A stretch of DNA of 64,000 nt from contig NZ_JAKWJU010000002.1 in assembly GCF_022524345.1 (NCBI RefSeq), positions 1,488,001-1,552,000 on the forward strand. Reading direction: 5' to 3'. The stretch is from Streptomyces marispadix. GTDB lineage: Bacteria; Actinomycetota; Actinomycetes; Streptomycetales; Streptomycetaceae. The stretch's first letter is position 1. Each line of letters begins with the position of its first letter. This document shows positions 41,350 through 50,521 of the stretch, piece by piece. The translations under genes and the position numbers were made by a program. Under the pieces are notes generated by a model. It was not told the DNA's origin, did no database searches, and worked only from the letters and a program-made list of their open reading frames with translations.

Positions 41350-44057
41350 CGGGTGCTCCTGCCGTCCGCGCCCGTGGCACCTCGCGTATAGCGGGGATGG
41401 ATCAGCCCCACACAGCTGTACGGAAGCCCGTCCGTCTCCTCCACCGGTACGCCGCGCTGCTCCGCCAGCAGCCGCACATGATCGAGGTCACGGCCCGCGC
41501 CCTGCCGCGTCAGCACCCGCCACGGCACCCGCCGCAGCATCACCCGCGTCGTCTCACCGACTCCGGGCTTCACGAGATTGACGTCGCCTATGCCGTACTC
41601 CTCGCTTATCCGTTCCACCGCACGCTTGCCCGACCACGTCGGCTCCCGGTCGTCGGACGCGAGCAGCGCGGCGGCGTCCTCGGCTGCCCCCGCGGCGACC
41701 TCTCCGAAGCGGCCCGTGATCGCGTCCAGGAAGCGGCCGGAGACGTCGGATTCGGCAAGCGCCCGGTAGCACTTGGCGCCGTGGTAGTCATGCGGACCGA
41801 CGAGGTCGGCACGTAGCACGGTGCGCGAAATCAGCCCGGAGACAGTCGAGTTGAGACAGGCCGAGGGTATGAGGAAGTCCTCCCGAGTGCCGTAGGTGCG
41901 CACACAGCCGCCCGGGTCGGCCAGCACCGCGATCTCCGGATCGAACGCCGCGAACTCCGACCGCACCCCCGACTGCGCCAGCGCATCGGCGAGTTCGCGG
42001 GTGATCGCGCCCTTGCCCGTCCAGCCGTCGACGAAGACGACGTCGGCCGGGTCGTGGTGGGAGGCGATCCAGCGCAGGGCGTTGGCGTCGATTCCGCGTC
42101 CGCGCACGATGGACACGGCGTAGTGCGGCAGATCGAGCCCATGGGCCCGCTGCGCCCAGCGCCGCATCAGTACGCCTACGGGCGTGCCCGCGCGGGCGAG
42201 CGACACCAGCACGGGACGGCCGGTGCCGCGCACTGCCCGTTCGGCGATGACCGTCTCCGTCACGGCGCCCACGGCGCGGGCTACCCGGCCGGCGGAGACC
42301 TCCAGGGCCTGGTGGAAGAGGCGTTCGTACTCCGGGCTCGGCTGGTATTCGACGGGCAGCGACTCCGCGTAGTGGGCGCCGCCGCTCTGGATCGCCTCCT
42401 CGCGCTCCTCCGTGGGGGCCTCCAACTCGACGTCCGAGAGGTCCTGGAGCAGCCAGCCCACCTCGTCGGGCGCGTACGACGAGAAGGCGGGGCCGCGCAG
42501 GGGCTGAGGCAGCGGGCGGTAGGAGGGGACAGGGGCGAGCAGGACGCTGCCGGTGTGCTCGCGCAGCCGGTCCAGCAGACCGCCGGCGGCGTGGAGTGCC
42601 GGGGTGTCGGCGGTGGAGTCGGTCACGACGACGACGGCGTCGAAGCGGCGGCCCGGGTCGCGGCCGGGGGCGACGTTGTAGGCGTAGCGGCAGTCGGCAA
42701 GGACTCCGGTGCCGCCTCCGGCAAGGACGGTGCCGGTACCGCTTCCGGCACGGGCGCCGTCCGCGGCGCCGTCCGGCGCCGGCTCGTCGTGCGCGGGGAA
42801 GGTCAGGCACGTACGTACGGCGTACGACGGGTCGTCCAGCGCGAGCACCGGCGAACGCGTCGTCGTGGAGAAGCGCACCTCCGCCCGCGCTCCGAGCCGT
42901 TCCTCCAGGGCGGCGGCGAGACGCAGCGGTACGTACATCAACTCCTCGCAGCCCAGCACCAGTACGCGCGGAGTGCGGCCCCCGCTGCCGTCGCGGCGCT
43001 CGGCGCGCTCTCGCACACCGGCGGCGGGCAGGCCCGCGTCGCTCAGCGCGGACGCCAGGCGAGCGGCCATGCCTGGCAGCGCGGCGTCCAGCCGGGCGCG
43101 GTGTGCGGCGGTGAAGCCGTGTCTGCCCCCGTCAGGAAGGTGCGGGGGCCAGCCGAGGTCCACCCGCGTCGGCGCGGGCGCGGCCCGAGCCTTCTCCGGC
43201 GGGGCATCGGCCTCCGCCCCGCCGCCCCCCTGCGCCCCGGCCTCCGCCACGAGGCGACGGCCGCGCTCCAGCACATCGTGCGGCAGCGAGACCCGGCCCC
43301 GGGCGAGCGCCACCACATCGACGCGGGCGCCCAGTTCGGCGGCGGACTTCTCCAGTGCCGCCGCGTCGTCGGCCGAGCGCATATCGGTGAGGGCCACGAC
43401 CACATAGCGCTCACGGGGGCTGCGCCGGTGCAGCGCGGAGATGGTGTTGCGCACCGTACGGCCTGTGGAGAACTCGTCGTCCACGAGCACGAGCGGGCCG
43501 TCCCCCTCCAGCAGTGCCGGGTCCTCCGGGAGCAGCAGATGGGAAGTCGCGTGGCTGTGCTCCTCCTCGAAGCCGCCGGCGGTGGCGACTCCCGGCACGG
43601 GCCGCCGCGTCGAGTGCATGTATGTGACGCCGCCGATGCCGTCGGCGACGCTGTGCCCCAGGGCGGTGGCCGTCTCCGCGTAGCCGAGGACGACCGCGGC
43701 GTCCGCGAGGGAGTCGCCCAGCAGCGCGCGTACGCGGCGGCCCAGCCGGAGGCCCACGCCATAGACGGTGCCGGGACGTTCCGGCACATGCTTGCCGAGG
43801 ACGAGCGAGACCAGCAGATGGGCACGCTTGGGGTTGCGCCGCAGGGCGAGGCCGGTCAGTTCACGCAGGCCGTCGCCGGTCAGCGTCACATCGAGCCGCT
43901 TCGCGACCCAATCGCCGGACCACACTCCGTCCGCCGCGGACGCACCGCGCACCGGATCGTTCGCGGCGCCCGCCGGTTCGCCCACCGGGTCGCTCAGCAC
44001 GTCACTCACCGGATCGCGCACCGCATCACTCGCCGGGTCACGCATCGGATCACTCAC
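41346..44057 (-). CDS. Phosphoribosyltransferase-StiP cysteine-protease-like fusion (Ter module)
   Basis: 903-residue fusion. Residues about 75-265 are a type I phosphoribosyltransferase with the PRPP loop LVLVDDEFSTGRT (189-201), followed by a TRSP-like domain (about 310-440; VLVLGCEELMYVPLRLAAALEE). Residues about 500-890 are the StiP cysteine-protease-like domain: WLLQDLSDVELE, VLVSLARAGTPVGVLMRRW, and the probable nucleophile in IPSACLNSTVSGL. The first 40 residues are a degenerate DP-repeat (DPxxDAVRDPVSDVLSDPV), written in simple DNA repeats and probably disordered. In described Ter systems these activities are often separate neighbouring genes. Coupled by 4-base overlaps to the lyase upstream and HAD downstream. 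Confidence 0.88.
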   Translation of the reverse strand: MSDPMRDPASDAVRDPVSDVLSDPVGEPAGAANDPVRGASAADGVWSGDWVAKRLDVTLTGDGLRELTGLALRRNPKRAHLLVSLVLGKHVPERPGTVYGVGLRLGRRVRALLGDSLADAAVVLGYAETATALGHSVADGIGGVTYMHSTRRPVPGVATAGGFEEEHSHATSHLLLPEDPALLEGDGPLVLVDDEFSTGRTVRNTISALHRRSPRERYVVVALTDMRSADDAAALEKSAAELGARVDVVALARGRVSLPHDVLERGRRLVAEAGAQGGGGAEADAPPEKARAAPAPTRVDLGWPPHLPDGGRHGFTAAHRARLDAALPGMAARLASALSDAGLPAAGVRERAERRDGSGGRTPRVLVLGCEELMYVPLRLAAALEERLGARAEVRFSTTTRSPVLALDDPSYAVRTCLTFPAHDEPAPDGAADGARAGSGTGTVLAGGGTGVLADCRYAYNVAPGRDPGRRFDAVVVVTDSTADTPALHAAGGLLDRLREHTGSVLLAPVPSYRPLPQPLRGPAFSSYAPDEVGWLLQDLSDVELEAPTEEREEAIQSGGAHYAESLPVEYQPSPEYERLFHQALEVSAGRVARAVGAVTETVIAERAVRGTGRPVLVSLARAGTPVGVLMRRWAQRAHGLDLPHYAVSIVRGRGIDANALRWIASHHDPADVVFVDGWTGKGAITRELADALAQSGVRSEFAAFDPEIAVLADPGGCVRTYGTREDFLIPSACLNSTVSGLISRTVLRADLVGPHDYHGAKCYRALAESDVSGRFLDAITGRFGEVAAGAAEDAAALLASDDREPTWSGKRAVERISEEYGIGDVNLVKPGVGETTRVMLRRVPWRVLTRQGAGRDLDHVRLLAEQRGVPVEETDGLPYSCVGLIHPRYTRGATGADGRSTR

Positions 44058-45262
44058 CCCTCCACCCCGCCCTCTCCCTCCGGCCCGCCGACCGCACGCG
44101 CCCCCGCCGCCAGCAGATCCACGAAGCCCACGCCCTCACGTGCCACGCCGAACAGCTCGGCACGAAGCAGCGTCCGCTCCGCCCACGCCCGGTGCGGCTT
44201 CACCTCGTTCATCTTGTTCGTGTACGCGGATCGCACAACACCGCCGCCGCTGCGCTCGGGCCGCAGGATGTCCGTTGCGTCGCTGTACTCCTCCAGGCTC
44301 ACGACCGACAGCGCGTGCACCGGCAGCACATGCGAGGGATGGATGCAGGTCTTGCCCAACAGCCCGTTGGCACGGTCGAGTTCGATCTCGCGCAGCAGCC
44401 CGTCCATGTCGTGGTCGATGAGCGCCGTACGCAGTTCCTCGGCCCGTCCGGTGAAGATGCTCTGCCGCAACTGCGGCTTGAACATCCGCTCCTGTAGCCG
44501 GAAGTACTCCCACACCGGGCCCGTGACCGTGTAGCCGGTGCCGTCGGCGCGGCCCAGCACGTTCACCACGTCCCCGATCACGGACGCGACGAGCTGCACG
44601 TCGTAGGCCGTCATCTCCGGGGTGCGGCGCAGCCCGTAGGCCGAGCAGAAGTCCGTCACCCCCAGCCGCAGCGCGAGCACCCGCTCCCGGTACTTGTCGA
44701 CGGTACGGGCGATGCCCGCCAGCGTCCCGGCGCGCGTCTCCAGATGCAGCAGCTCGGGCGACTCCAGCACGGGCATCGCGAACAGCCGCCGCCCTGCGGC
44801 CGATTCGGCCTTCGCCAGCTCCTCCAGGAACGGAATGCCGCGCTCCTCCGTGAACTTGGGCAGTACGAACCCCGACAGCAGGGCCACCGCCGGGCCGAGC
44901 CGCTCCACCAGATCCATGATCTGCGCGGGCTCTCTTACGCGTATGAACAGCAGCGGCACCTCGTCCTCGGGCAGCGCGTCCGTGACGGCGAGCTGCTCGA
45001 ACTGCCGGACGAGATTGTCCTCGGCCGCGTGCACGTCCGCGTCGCCTATGGAGTCCTCCAGGCACAGCACCATGGACACCACGCCCCGCCGGTTCTGCTT
45101 GACCACGTCCGCGGCGAGGCTGCCGCGCGTGGCCGGGCAGTAGAGGGTGGCGCCGAGGGCGGTGGCGAGTGTGCGGCCCGGCGAGCGGGCCGTGAACTCC
45201 GCGGGCTCGTACTGGAAGAGCCCGCGCCGCACCTCGGGCGCGAGATGACCGAAATGCCGCAT
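44054..45262 (-). CDS. HpcH/HpaI (CitE-like) C-C lyase of the Ter module
   Basis: 402-residue TIM-barrel enzyme of the HpcH/HpaI aldolase/citrate-lyase-beta superfamily. Conserved features are the Mg2+-site Glu in MVLCLEDSIGDAD, the Arg-bearing strand PLLFIRVREP, and LPVLESPELLH-type strands (FAMPVLESPELL), with GKTCIHPSHVLPVH at the C terminus, the usual family end. The enzyme would make or break a C-C bond next to a carboxylate in the proposed Ter metabolite pathway. The ATG at 45262 begins MRHFGHLAPEVRRGLF; upstream in-frame codons lack this character. It is the first gene of the minus-strand set and divergent from a TerD gene. Confidence 0.9.
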   Translation of the reverse strand: MRHFGHLAPEVRRGLFQYEPAEFTARSPGRTLATALGATLYCPATRGSLAADVVKQNRRGVVSMVLCLEDSIGDADVHAAEDNLVRQFEQLAVTDALPEDEVPLLFIRVREPAQIMDLVERLGPAVALLSGFVLPKFTEERGIPFLEELAKAESAAGRRLFAMPVLESPELLHLETRAGTLAGIARTVDKYRERVLALRLGVTDFCSAYGLRRTPEMTAYDVQLVASVIGDVVNVLGRADGTGYTVTGPVWEYFRLQERMFKPQLRQSIFTGRAEELRTALIDHDMDGLLREIELDRANGLLGKTCIHPSHVLPVHALSVVSLEEYSDATDILRPERSGGGVVRSAYTNKMNEVKPHRAWAERTLLRAELFGVAREGVGFVDLLAAGARAVGGPEGEGGVEG

Positions 45263-45537
45263 GGACGACCCCGTTTCCCTTCGCGTGGCATCCGGCAGGA
45301 CGGACACGACCACTGACAACCGTGCGCCGCCCCTACGCCGGCCGGTACGCCCCTGCGTCCCTGGGGCCCAGGGGCCGTACACCGGCCCCGTGGCGAAAAG
45401 CAGCCGCTCGTCGTACGTACGGGAGGGGTCCATTGGTTCCAATCGGGGGTGAAAAATGTGTTACCGCCCCGTCGGCATCCCGTCGCGGCTTGCTCCCCGC
45501 GTTGTCGAGGCGCCCGCGCGGAAGGCAGGATGAGTCC

Positions 45538-46461
45538 ATGACGCACGCCATGGTGAAGGGCTCGAACATTCAGCTGGAGACTGTGGCGGTACGCGCCGTC
45601 CTGTGCTGGAACCCCGGATCCGGAGCGCCCGACGTGGACGCGTCAGCGCTGCTGCTCGGCGAGAGCGGACGCGTAGCCTCCGATGAGGACTTCGTCTTCT
45701 ACAACCAGCCCCGTCACCCCTCGGGCGCGGTGCGCCATGTCGCCAAGGAGCAGCAGCAGGACGGGATGCGCGAGTCCGTCGAGGCGGACCTCGGCTCCGT
45801 CGCTCCCCATGTGGACCGGGTGCTGCTCGCGGCTTCGTCGGACGGCGGCACCTTCGCCGACGTACGGCAGTTGCGACTGCTGCTGTACGCGGTCGACGAG
45901 CAGGGAGCGGCCGGTGAGCCGCTGGTGCGGTTCGAGATCGAGCCCGAGACGGGCGCCGAGACTGCGATGATCTGCGGCGAGCTGTACAGGCGCGGTACGG
46001 GCTGGAAGTTCCGAGCGCTGGGGCAGGGTTTCGACACCGGGCTGGTGGGCCTCGCCACCCAGTACGGGATCACGGTGGAGGAAGCGGCGAGCGAGCCGCA
46101 GACACCGGCCCAGGCACAGGCGCAGACACCCGCACAGGCCCAGACTCCGACACAGGCACAGGCACAGGCACCGGCACCGGCACAGCCACCCGCGGCGGAC
46201 GACGCGACCGTGGCGGCCCCCGCCGTCACGGAGCCGGACTTCCCGCTCGCGGCCCCGGCGCCTTCGCCGATCGCGGCGGCGGGTCCCGGCCCGGGAGCGG
46301 CACCGGCACCGGCCCCCTCCGGCTACGGCTACCCGCAGGCGCCGCAGCAGCCTCCGGCCACCCGGCCCGCGTACGGCTATCCGCAGCCTGCCTACGGCTA
46401 CCCGCAGCCCGACCCGGACTTCACGCTTCCGCCCCAGGGCCCGCAGTTCCAGGAACGCTGA
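45538..46461 (+). CDS. TerD-family stress protein with long C-terminal repeats
   Basis: 307-residue protein. Residues 1-180 form a TerD calcium-binding beta sandwich: VLCWNPGSGAPDVDASALLLGESGRVASDEDFVFYNQPRHPSGAV, then EADLGSVAPHVDRVLLAAS and ETAMICGELYRRGTGWKFRALGQGFDTGL. The tail is low complexity, first Pro/Ala/Gln repeats (PAQAQTPTQAQAQAPAP), then PYGYPQ repeats (GYGYPQAPQQPP...AYGYPQPAYGYPQP). Such tails occur in proteins that gather at membranes or in condensates. It is divergent from the lyase gene across 275 bp that must hold both promoters. The ATG at 45538 was chosen at the TerD domain start. Confidence 0.9.
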   Translation: MTHAMVKGSNIQLETVAVRAVLCWNPGSGAPDVDASALLLGESGRVASDEDFVFYNQPRHPSGAVRHVAKEQQQDGMRESVEADLGSVAPHVDRVLLAASSDGGTFADVRQLRLLLYAVDEQGAAGEPLVRFEIEPETGAETAMICGELYRRGTGWKFRALGQGFDTGLVGLATQYGITVEEAASEPQTPAQAQAQTPAQAQTPTQAQAQAPAPAQPPAADDATVAAPAVTEPDFPLAAPAPSPIAAAGPGPGAAPAPAPSGYGYPQAPQQPPATRPAYGYPQPAYGYPQPDPDFTLPPQGPQFQER

Positions 46462-46522
46462 GCACAACCGGAGCCGGTGGCCGGGGCGGGGCAGGACCCG
46501 CCCCCGGGCGTTGCCGTCCCCG

Positions 46523-47281
46523 TCAGACCTTTCCGGCCTTGTATCCGCGGCCCCACTGGAGCCCCCAGCCGTAGAGCCTGTCCAGTTCGGACTGGAAGCC
46601 GTAGACGTAACGCACCTGGCGCCGCACCACCAACTGGTCCTTCTCGTGCTGCATCAGCAGCACCGCACACGAACGCGCCTGCGGCGCCCGCTGGTCGAGC
46701 CCGACCTCCACCCGCGGCCCGTTACTCGGGAAGAGCGTGAGGATCGCATGCGTACGGTCGAAGGCGGGTGTGCCGTCGTAGATGTAGACGAAGAACAGCA
46801 GCCGCTTGATGTCGTCCTTGTGGTCGAGGTTCACATAGATCGTCTCGCCGGACGGTGAGCCGAAGCGGTCGTCGCCGGTGAGCTTCACATACGGCGGTGA
46901 GTTCCAGTCGCCGAGGAAGTTGCCCAGCGGCTGCACGACTCCCTTGCTGCCGTCGGCCAGTTCGTACATGCACGCAAGGTCGAGGTCCACGTCCACGACG
47001 CCCTGGGTGTGTGCCTGTACGACCTGTGGCTTGAGTGCCTGGAGCGGATGACGGAGCGAGCCGCGGCGGCCCGTCCTGCCGTCGAAGTCCGAAGACCGCA
47101 TGCGCCACGACAAGTTGACCCGCAGGCTGCCGTTGTCGGCACCTTGCTCGGTCAGTGACACCGACGAATGGCGCTTGGTCAGCTCGACCGCGTAGGTCGA
47201 AGGACCCCCCACCGTGTCGAACTTCGGACCACGTCGTCGCATGCCGGCGCTGTTGCGCCAGTTCTCCCAGAGGGAGACCAT
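46523..47281 (-). CDS. TerA-like stress protein (COG4110)
   Basis: 252-residue cytoplasmic protein of the TerA branch of the TerD superfamily. Recognisable stretches are LRVNLSWRMRS, VDVDLDLACMYELADGSKGVVQPLGNFLGDWNSPPYVKLTGDDR, GETIYVNLDHKDDIKRLLFFVYIYDG and ARSCAVLLMQHEKDQLVVRRQVRYVYGFQSELDRLYGWGLQWGRGYK. The Asp-rich first half is the expected Ca2+ site. The ATG at 47281 starts MVSLWENWRNSAGM; an in-frame ATG 13 codons later is possible. It lies last in the minus-strand run TerD, TerD, DUF475, TerA, separated by 226 bp from the DUF475 gene. Confidence 0.85.
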   Translation of the reverse strand: MVSLWENWRNSAGMRRRGPKFDTVGGPSTYAVELTKRHSSVSLTEQGADNGSLRVNLSWRMRSSDFDGRTGRRGSLRHPLQALKPQVVQAHTQGVVDVDLDLACMYELADGSKGVVQPLGNFLGDWNSPPYVKLTGDDRFGSPSGETIYVNLDHKDDIKRLLFFVYIYDGTPAFDRTHAILTLFPSNGPRVEVGLDQRAPQARSCAVLLMQHEKDQLVVRRQVRYVYGFQSELDRLYGWGLQWGRGYKAGKV

Positions 47282-47507
47282 CCCGCACCCCCACTCGAAT
47301 TCCAACTGCCGAGGGACGGCTCCGAGTCGGGACCCGGAGCCGCCCCTCAGAAGCGTTCCGCAAACAGGCCGCCGTGACACCCGGAACGTACGAGGCGCCC
47401 CGCCCTCCGGGATCACACGGGTCTTCCGGGATCACAGGGGTCGCACGCGGCGGATTCGACCGCCCCCTGTACTGTCCCGGTCCCGGCTTGCCGTCCTGAC
47501 CGGCGTC

Positions 47508-48632
47508 CTAACCGCCTTCTCCCCCGGCGCTGTTGCGCGCCGACGTGAGCGCCCGGTTGCGCCGGACCGAGGACCAGAAGGAGGCCGCGATCAGGGCGAC
47601 ACCGATGAGGCCGGTGACCACCTCGTTGATCTCGTACTTGATCGTGACGAGCAGGATCACCGCCAGCGCGCCGATCGCGTAGTGCGCGCCGTGCTCCAGA
47701 TAGACGTAGTCGTCGAGCGTGCCCTGCCGGACCAGATAGACCGTGAGGGACCGTACGTACATGGCGCCGATGCCGAGGCCGAGGGCCATCCAGAAGATGT
47801 GGTTGGTGATGGCGAAGGCACCGATGACACCGTCGAACGAGAAGGAGGCGTCGAGGACTTCGAGGTAGAGGAACATGAAGAAGGCGGCCTTGCCCGCGAG
47901 TCCCACCAGTGACGGGTCGCGGCCCTCCTCCTTCGCCTTCTCCTCCACCTCGTGCTCGCGTTCCTCCTCCTCTTCGAGCCGGTTCTCGAAGTGGCCGGAG
48001 AGCCCGCCGACTATCAGATACGTGATGAGTCCGGCGACTCCCGACAGCAGCACCGTGGCGGACTTGTCGGCGTGATGCCCGCCGTGCTGGTGCGCGGCGA
48101 CGGCGAAGGTCATCGCCGAGACCAGCAGCACGATCAGGGCGATGCACACGGAGAGCATGTCCACCTTGCCCAGCTTGGCCAGGGGCCGCTCCAGCCAGGC
48201 GAGCCATTTGTACTCGCGCTCCTCGAAGATGAAGTCGAGGAAGATCATCAGCAGGAACATGCCGCCGAACGCAGCGATGGCGGGGTGTGCGTCCGTGACG
48301 AGCTGCTGATACTTGTCCGGGTCCGCCAGCGCGAGGTCGACGGCCTCGATGGGCCCGATCTTCGCGCTGATGGCCACGATGACGACGGGGAAGACCAGCC
48401 TCATGCCGAATACCGCGATGAGGATGCCGATGGTCAGGAAGATGCGCTGCCAGAAGGCGTTGAGCTTCTTCAGCACACCGGCGTTGACGACCGCGTTGTC
48501 GAACGACAGCGAGATCTCGAGGACGGAGAGGATCGCGACGACCGCGAAGCCCTTCCACCCCCAGAGCAACGCGGCGAGAGCGAATCCCACGGCCGTGACG
48601 CCGAGAGACCAGCCGAAGGTTTTCAAGAGCAC
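47508..48632 (-). CDS. DUF475/TerC-like membrane protein
   Basis: 374-residue integral membrane protein related to TerC. About eight to nine hydrophobic segments are arranged as an inverted repeat, with the acidic metal-site motif twice: VLEISLSFDNAVVNAGVL (near 38-55) and LEVLDASFSFDGVIGAF (near 258-275). A charged cytoplasmic loop (EEEEEREHEVEEKAKEEGRD) and a His-rich stretch (AAHQHGGHHADK) lie between the halves. TerC-like proteins are linked to Mn2+ export and partner with TerD proteins at the membrane. The GTG at 48632 is preferred (MLLKTFGWSLGV), 4 codons after a possible TTG at 48644; its ribosome site is weak. Only 39 bp separate it from the TerD gene upstream, so they are probably one operon. 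Confidence 0.88.
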   Translation of the reverse strand: MLLKTFGWSLGVTAVGFALAALLWGWKGFAVVAILSVLEISLSFDNAVVNAGVLKKLNAFWQRIFLTIGILIAVFGMRLVFPVVIVAISAKIGPIEAVDLALADPDKYQQLVTDAHPAIAAFGGMFLLMIFLDFIFEEREYKWLAWLERPLAKLGKVDMLSVCIALIVLLVSAMTFAVAAHQHGGHHADKSATVLLSGVAGLITYLIVGGLSGHFENRLEEEEEREHEVEEKAKEEGRDPSLVGLAGKAAFFMFLYLEVLDASFSFDGVIGAFAITNHIFWMALGLGIGAMYVRSLTVYLVRQGTLDDYVYLEHGAHYAIGALAVILLVTIKYEINEVVTGLIGVALIAASFWSSVRRNRALTSARNSAGGEGG

Positions 48633-48671
48633 TGGGCTACCCAATCCGCTTTACGAACAAATGGCCTTTGC

Positions 48672-49250
48672 TTACGAAACATTGACTCCGAAGTCTAGAG
48701 CGATGCCTCGCAAGCCCGAGGCGTACCCCTGCCCAACGGCCCGGAACTTCCATTCGCCGTCGCGCCGGTACAGTTCGCCGAAGATCATCGCGGTCTCCGA
48801 GGAGGCGTCCTCGCTGAGGTCGTAACGCGCCAGCTCCTGATCGTCCTGCTGGTTGACGACGCGGATGTAGGCGTCGACGACCTGGCCGAACGTCTGTGAA
48901 CGGGTCTCGGCGTCGTAGATCGACACAGGGAAGACGATCTTCTCCACATGGGCGGGGACGAGGGTCAGATCGACCAGGACCGTCTCGTCGTCGTCGCTTC
49001 CGGAGCCCCCGACGAGTTCGTCGCCGGTGTGCTCCACCGAACCGTCAGGGCTCTTGAGGTTGTTGTAGAAGACGAAGTACTCGTCGCCGAGGACCCGGCC
49101 GTTCGCGCACAGCAGCGCGCTGGCGTCCAGATCGAAGGCGGCTCCGGTGGTGGAACGGGCCTTCCAGCCCAGTCCGATGCGGACCTGCGTCAGATTCGGT
49201 GCGGCCTTCGAGAGGGAGACATTTCCCCCCTTGGCGAGCGTCACGCCCAT
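48672..49250 (-). CDS. terD: TerD-family stress protein
   Basis: 192-residue canonical TerD. Conserved elements are MGVTLAKGGNVSLSKAAPNLTQVRIGLGWKAR at the N terminus, FDLDASALL (Ca2+ site), [19 protein letters not shown] and [40 protein letters not shown] at the C terminus. The ATG at 49250 follows GAGGAAC. It is about 70 percent identical by eye to the next TerD upstream, so the pair is a recent tandem duplication. It is cytoplasmic and calcium-binding, acting in the envelope/oxidative stress response with the DUF475/TerC-like protein. Confidence 0.94.
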   Translation of the reverse strand: MGVTLAKGGNVSLSKAAPNLTQVRIGLGWKARSTTGAAFDLDASALLCANGRVLGDEYFVFYNNLKSPDGSVEHTGDELVGGSGSDDDETVLVDLTLVPAHVEKIVFPVSIYDAETRSQTFGQVVDAYIRVVNQQDDQELARYDLSEDASSETAMIFGELYRRDGEWKFRAVGQGYASGLRGIALDFGVNVS

Positions 49251-49357
49251 GTTCTGTTCCTCTCCCCGGTGTTGATGCACCCAGTGTCCCGACATCACCA
49301 GGCGCCGCACACCTCCACTTCCCGGAAGTCTGCGGCGCCGGTGGCTGCCGGGATCTG

Positions 49358-49933
49358 TCAGACGTTGACCCCGAAGTCCTGCGCGATGCCGCGCAGTCCC
49401 GACGCGTAACCCTGGCCGATGGCACGGAACTTCCACTCCGCGCCGTGCCGGTAGAGCTCGCCGAAGACCATGGCGGTCTCCGTCGACGCGTCCTCGCTGA
49501 GGTCGTAACGCGCCAGTTCGTTGTTGTCGGCCTGGTTGACGACGCGGATGAAGGCGTTGCGGACCTGGCCGAAGCTCTGCTGACGGCTCTCCGCCTCGTA
49601 GATGGAGACCGGGAAGACGATCTTCTCCACGTCGGCGGGGACACCCGCCAGATTGACCTTGATCACCTCGTCGTCGCCCTCGCCCTCACCGGTGAGGTTG
49701 TCGCCGGTGTGCTCGACCGAACCGTCGGGGCTCTTGAGGTTGTTGAAGAATACGAAGTTCGCGTCCTTGCTGACCTTGCCCTCGGAGTTGGCCAGCAGGG
49801 CGCTGGCGTCGAGGTCGAAGTCCGAGCCGGTGGTCGTACGGGCATCCCAGCCCAGCCCGACGATCACCGCTGTCAGGTTCGGGGCCTCCTTGGTCAGCGA
49901 GACGTTGCCGCCTTTGCTGAGGCTGACTCCCAC
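49358..49933 (-). CDS. terD: TerD-family stress protein
   Basis: 191-residue TerD, first gene of the minus-strand TerD-TerD-DUF475-TerA run. It starts [32 protein letters not shown], has [42 protein letters not shown] and the Asp/Glu loop GEGEGDDEV, and ends IAQDFGVNV. The acidic loop is longer than usual and should strengthen calcium binding. It is a paralogue of the following gene, 107 bp apart. AGGAGG lies 5-7 bases upstream of the ATG. The promoter should be in the 130 bp before it. Confidence 0.95.
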   Translation of the reverse strand: MGVSLSKGGNVSLTKEAPNLTAVIVGLGWDARTTTGSDFDLDASALLANSEGKVSKDANFVFFNNLKSPDGSVEHTGDNLTGEGEGDDEVIKVNLAGVPADVEKIVFPVSIYEAESRQQSFGQVRNAFIRVVNQADNNELARYDLSEDASTETAMVFGELYRHGAEWKFRAIGQGYASGLRGIAQDFGVNV

Positions 49934-50062
49934 GAGTCCTCCTGTTGTCTGTTCGAAGAGGCACCCTGTGCGTGCCCCCGTATGCGTATTCCGGGTTGTG
50001 CCGGATCAACGAATCGATCCTAGTGAGCGGTTCCCCCCGCTCCCAGCGCTTGGCGACTTCGC

Positions 50063-50521
50063 TCAGAGCGCTTCGAGCGCCCTCACGTACTCGTTGAGGT
50101 CGCGGGCCTCCGGGATGGCGTTGACGACGCTCCAGCGCACGACGCCCTCCTTGTCGATGATGAACGTGCCGCGCACGGCGCAGCCCATCTCCTCGTCGAA
50201 GACGCCGAAGGCGCGGGACACCTCGCCGTGCGGCCAGAAGTCCGACAGCAGCGGGTACTCCAGGCCCTCCTGGTCGGCGAAGACGCGCAGCGCGAACGGA
50301 GAGTCGTTGGAGACGGCGAGCAGTTGCACGTCGTCGTTGACGAAGGAGGGCAGCTCGTCACGGAGTGCGCACAGCTCGCCCGTGCAGACCCCGGTGAACG
50401 CGAAGGGGTAGAAGAGGAGCACGACGTTCTTCTTGCCGCGGAAGTCGGAGAGCGAGACCGATTCGCCGTGCTGGCTCTTCAGCGTGAAGTCCGGTGCCTT
50501 GGTGCCGACCTCGATTGCCAT
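50063..50521 (-). CDS. ahpE: Peroxiredoxin (AhpE/AhpC-TSA family)
   Basis: 152-residue thiol peroxidase that reduces hydrogen peroxide and organic peroxides. It is recognised by MAIEVGTKAPDFTLKSQHGESVSLSDFRGKKNVVLLFYPFAFTGVCTGELCALRDE, with the peroxidatic Cys46 in the PxxxTxxC loop and a second Cys51 five residues on, the spacing of BCP-like resolving cysteines. The conserved Arg of the active site is in CAVRGTFIID. The ATG at 50521 gives the standard family N terminus and has AGAAGGGG upstream. Neighbours are the TerD gene and DUF3052, so it fits a stress region, but it is transcribed separately. Confidence 0.93.
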   Translation of the reverse strand: MAIEVGTKAPDFTLKSQHGESVSLSDFRGKKNVVLLFYPFAFTGVCTGELCALRDELPSFVNDDVQLLAVSNDSPFALRVFADQEGLEYPLLSDFWPHGEVSRAFGVFDEEMGCAVRGTFIIDKEGVVRWSVVNAIPEARDLNEYVRALEAL

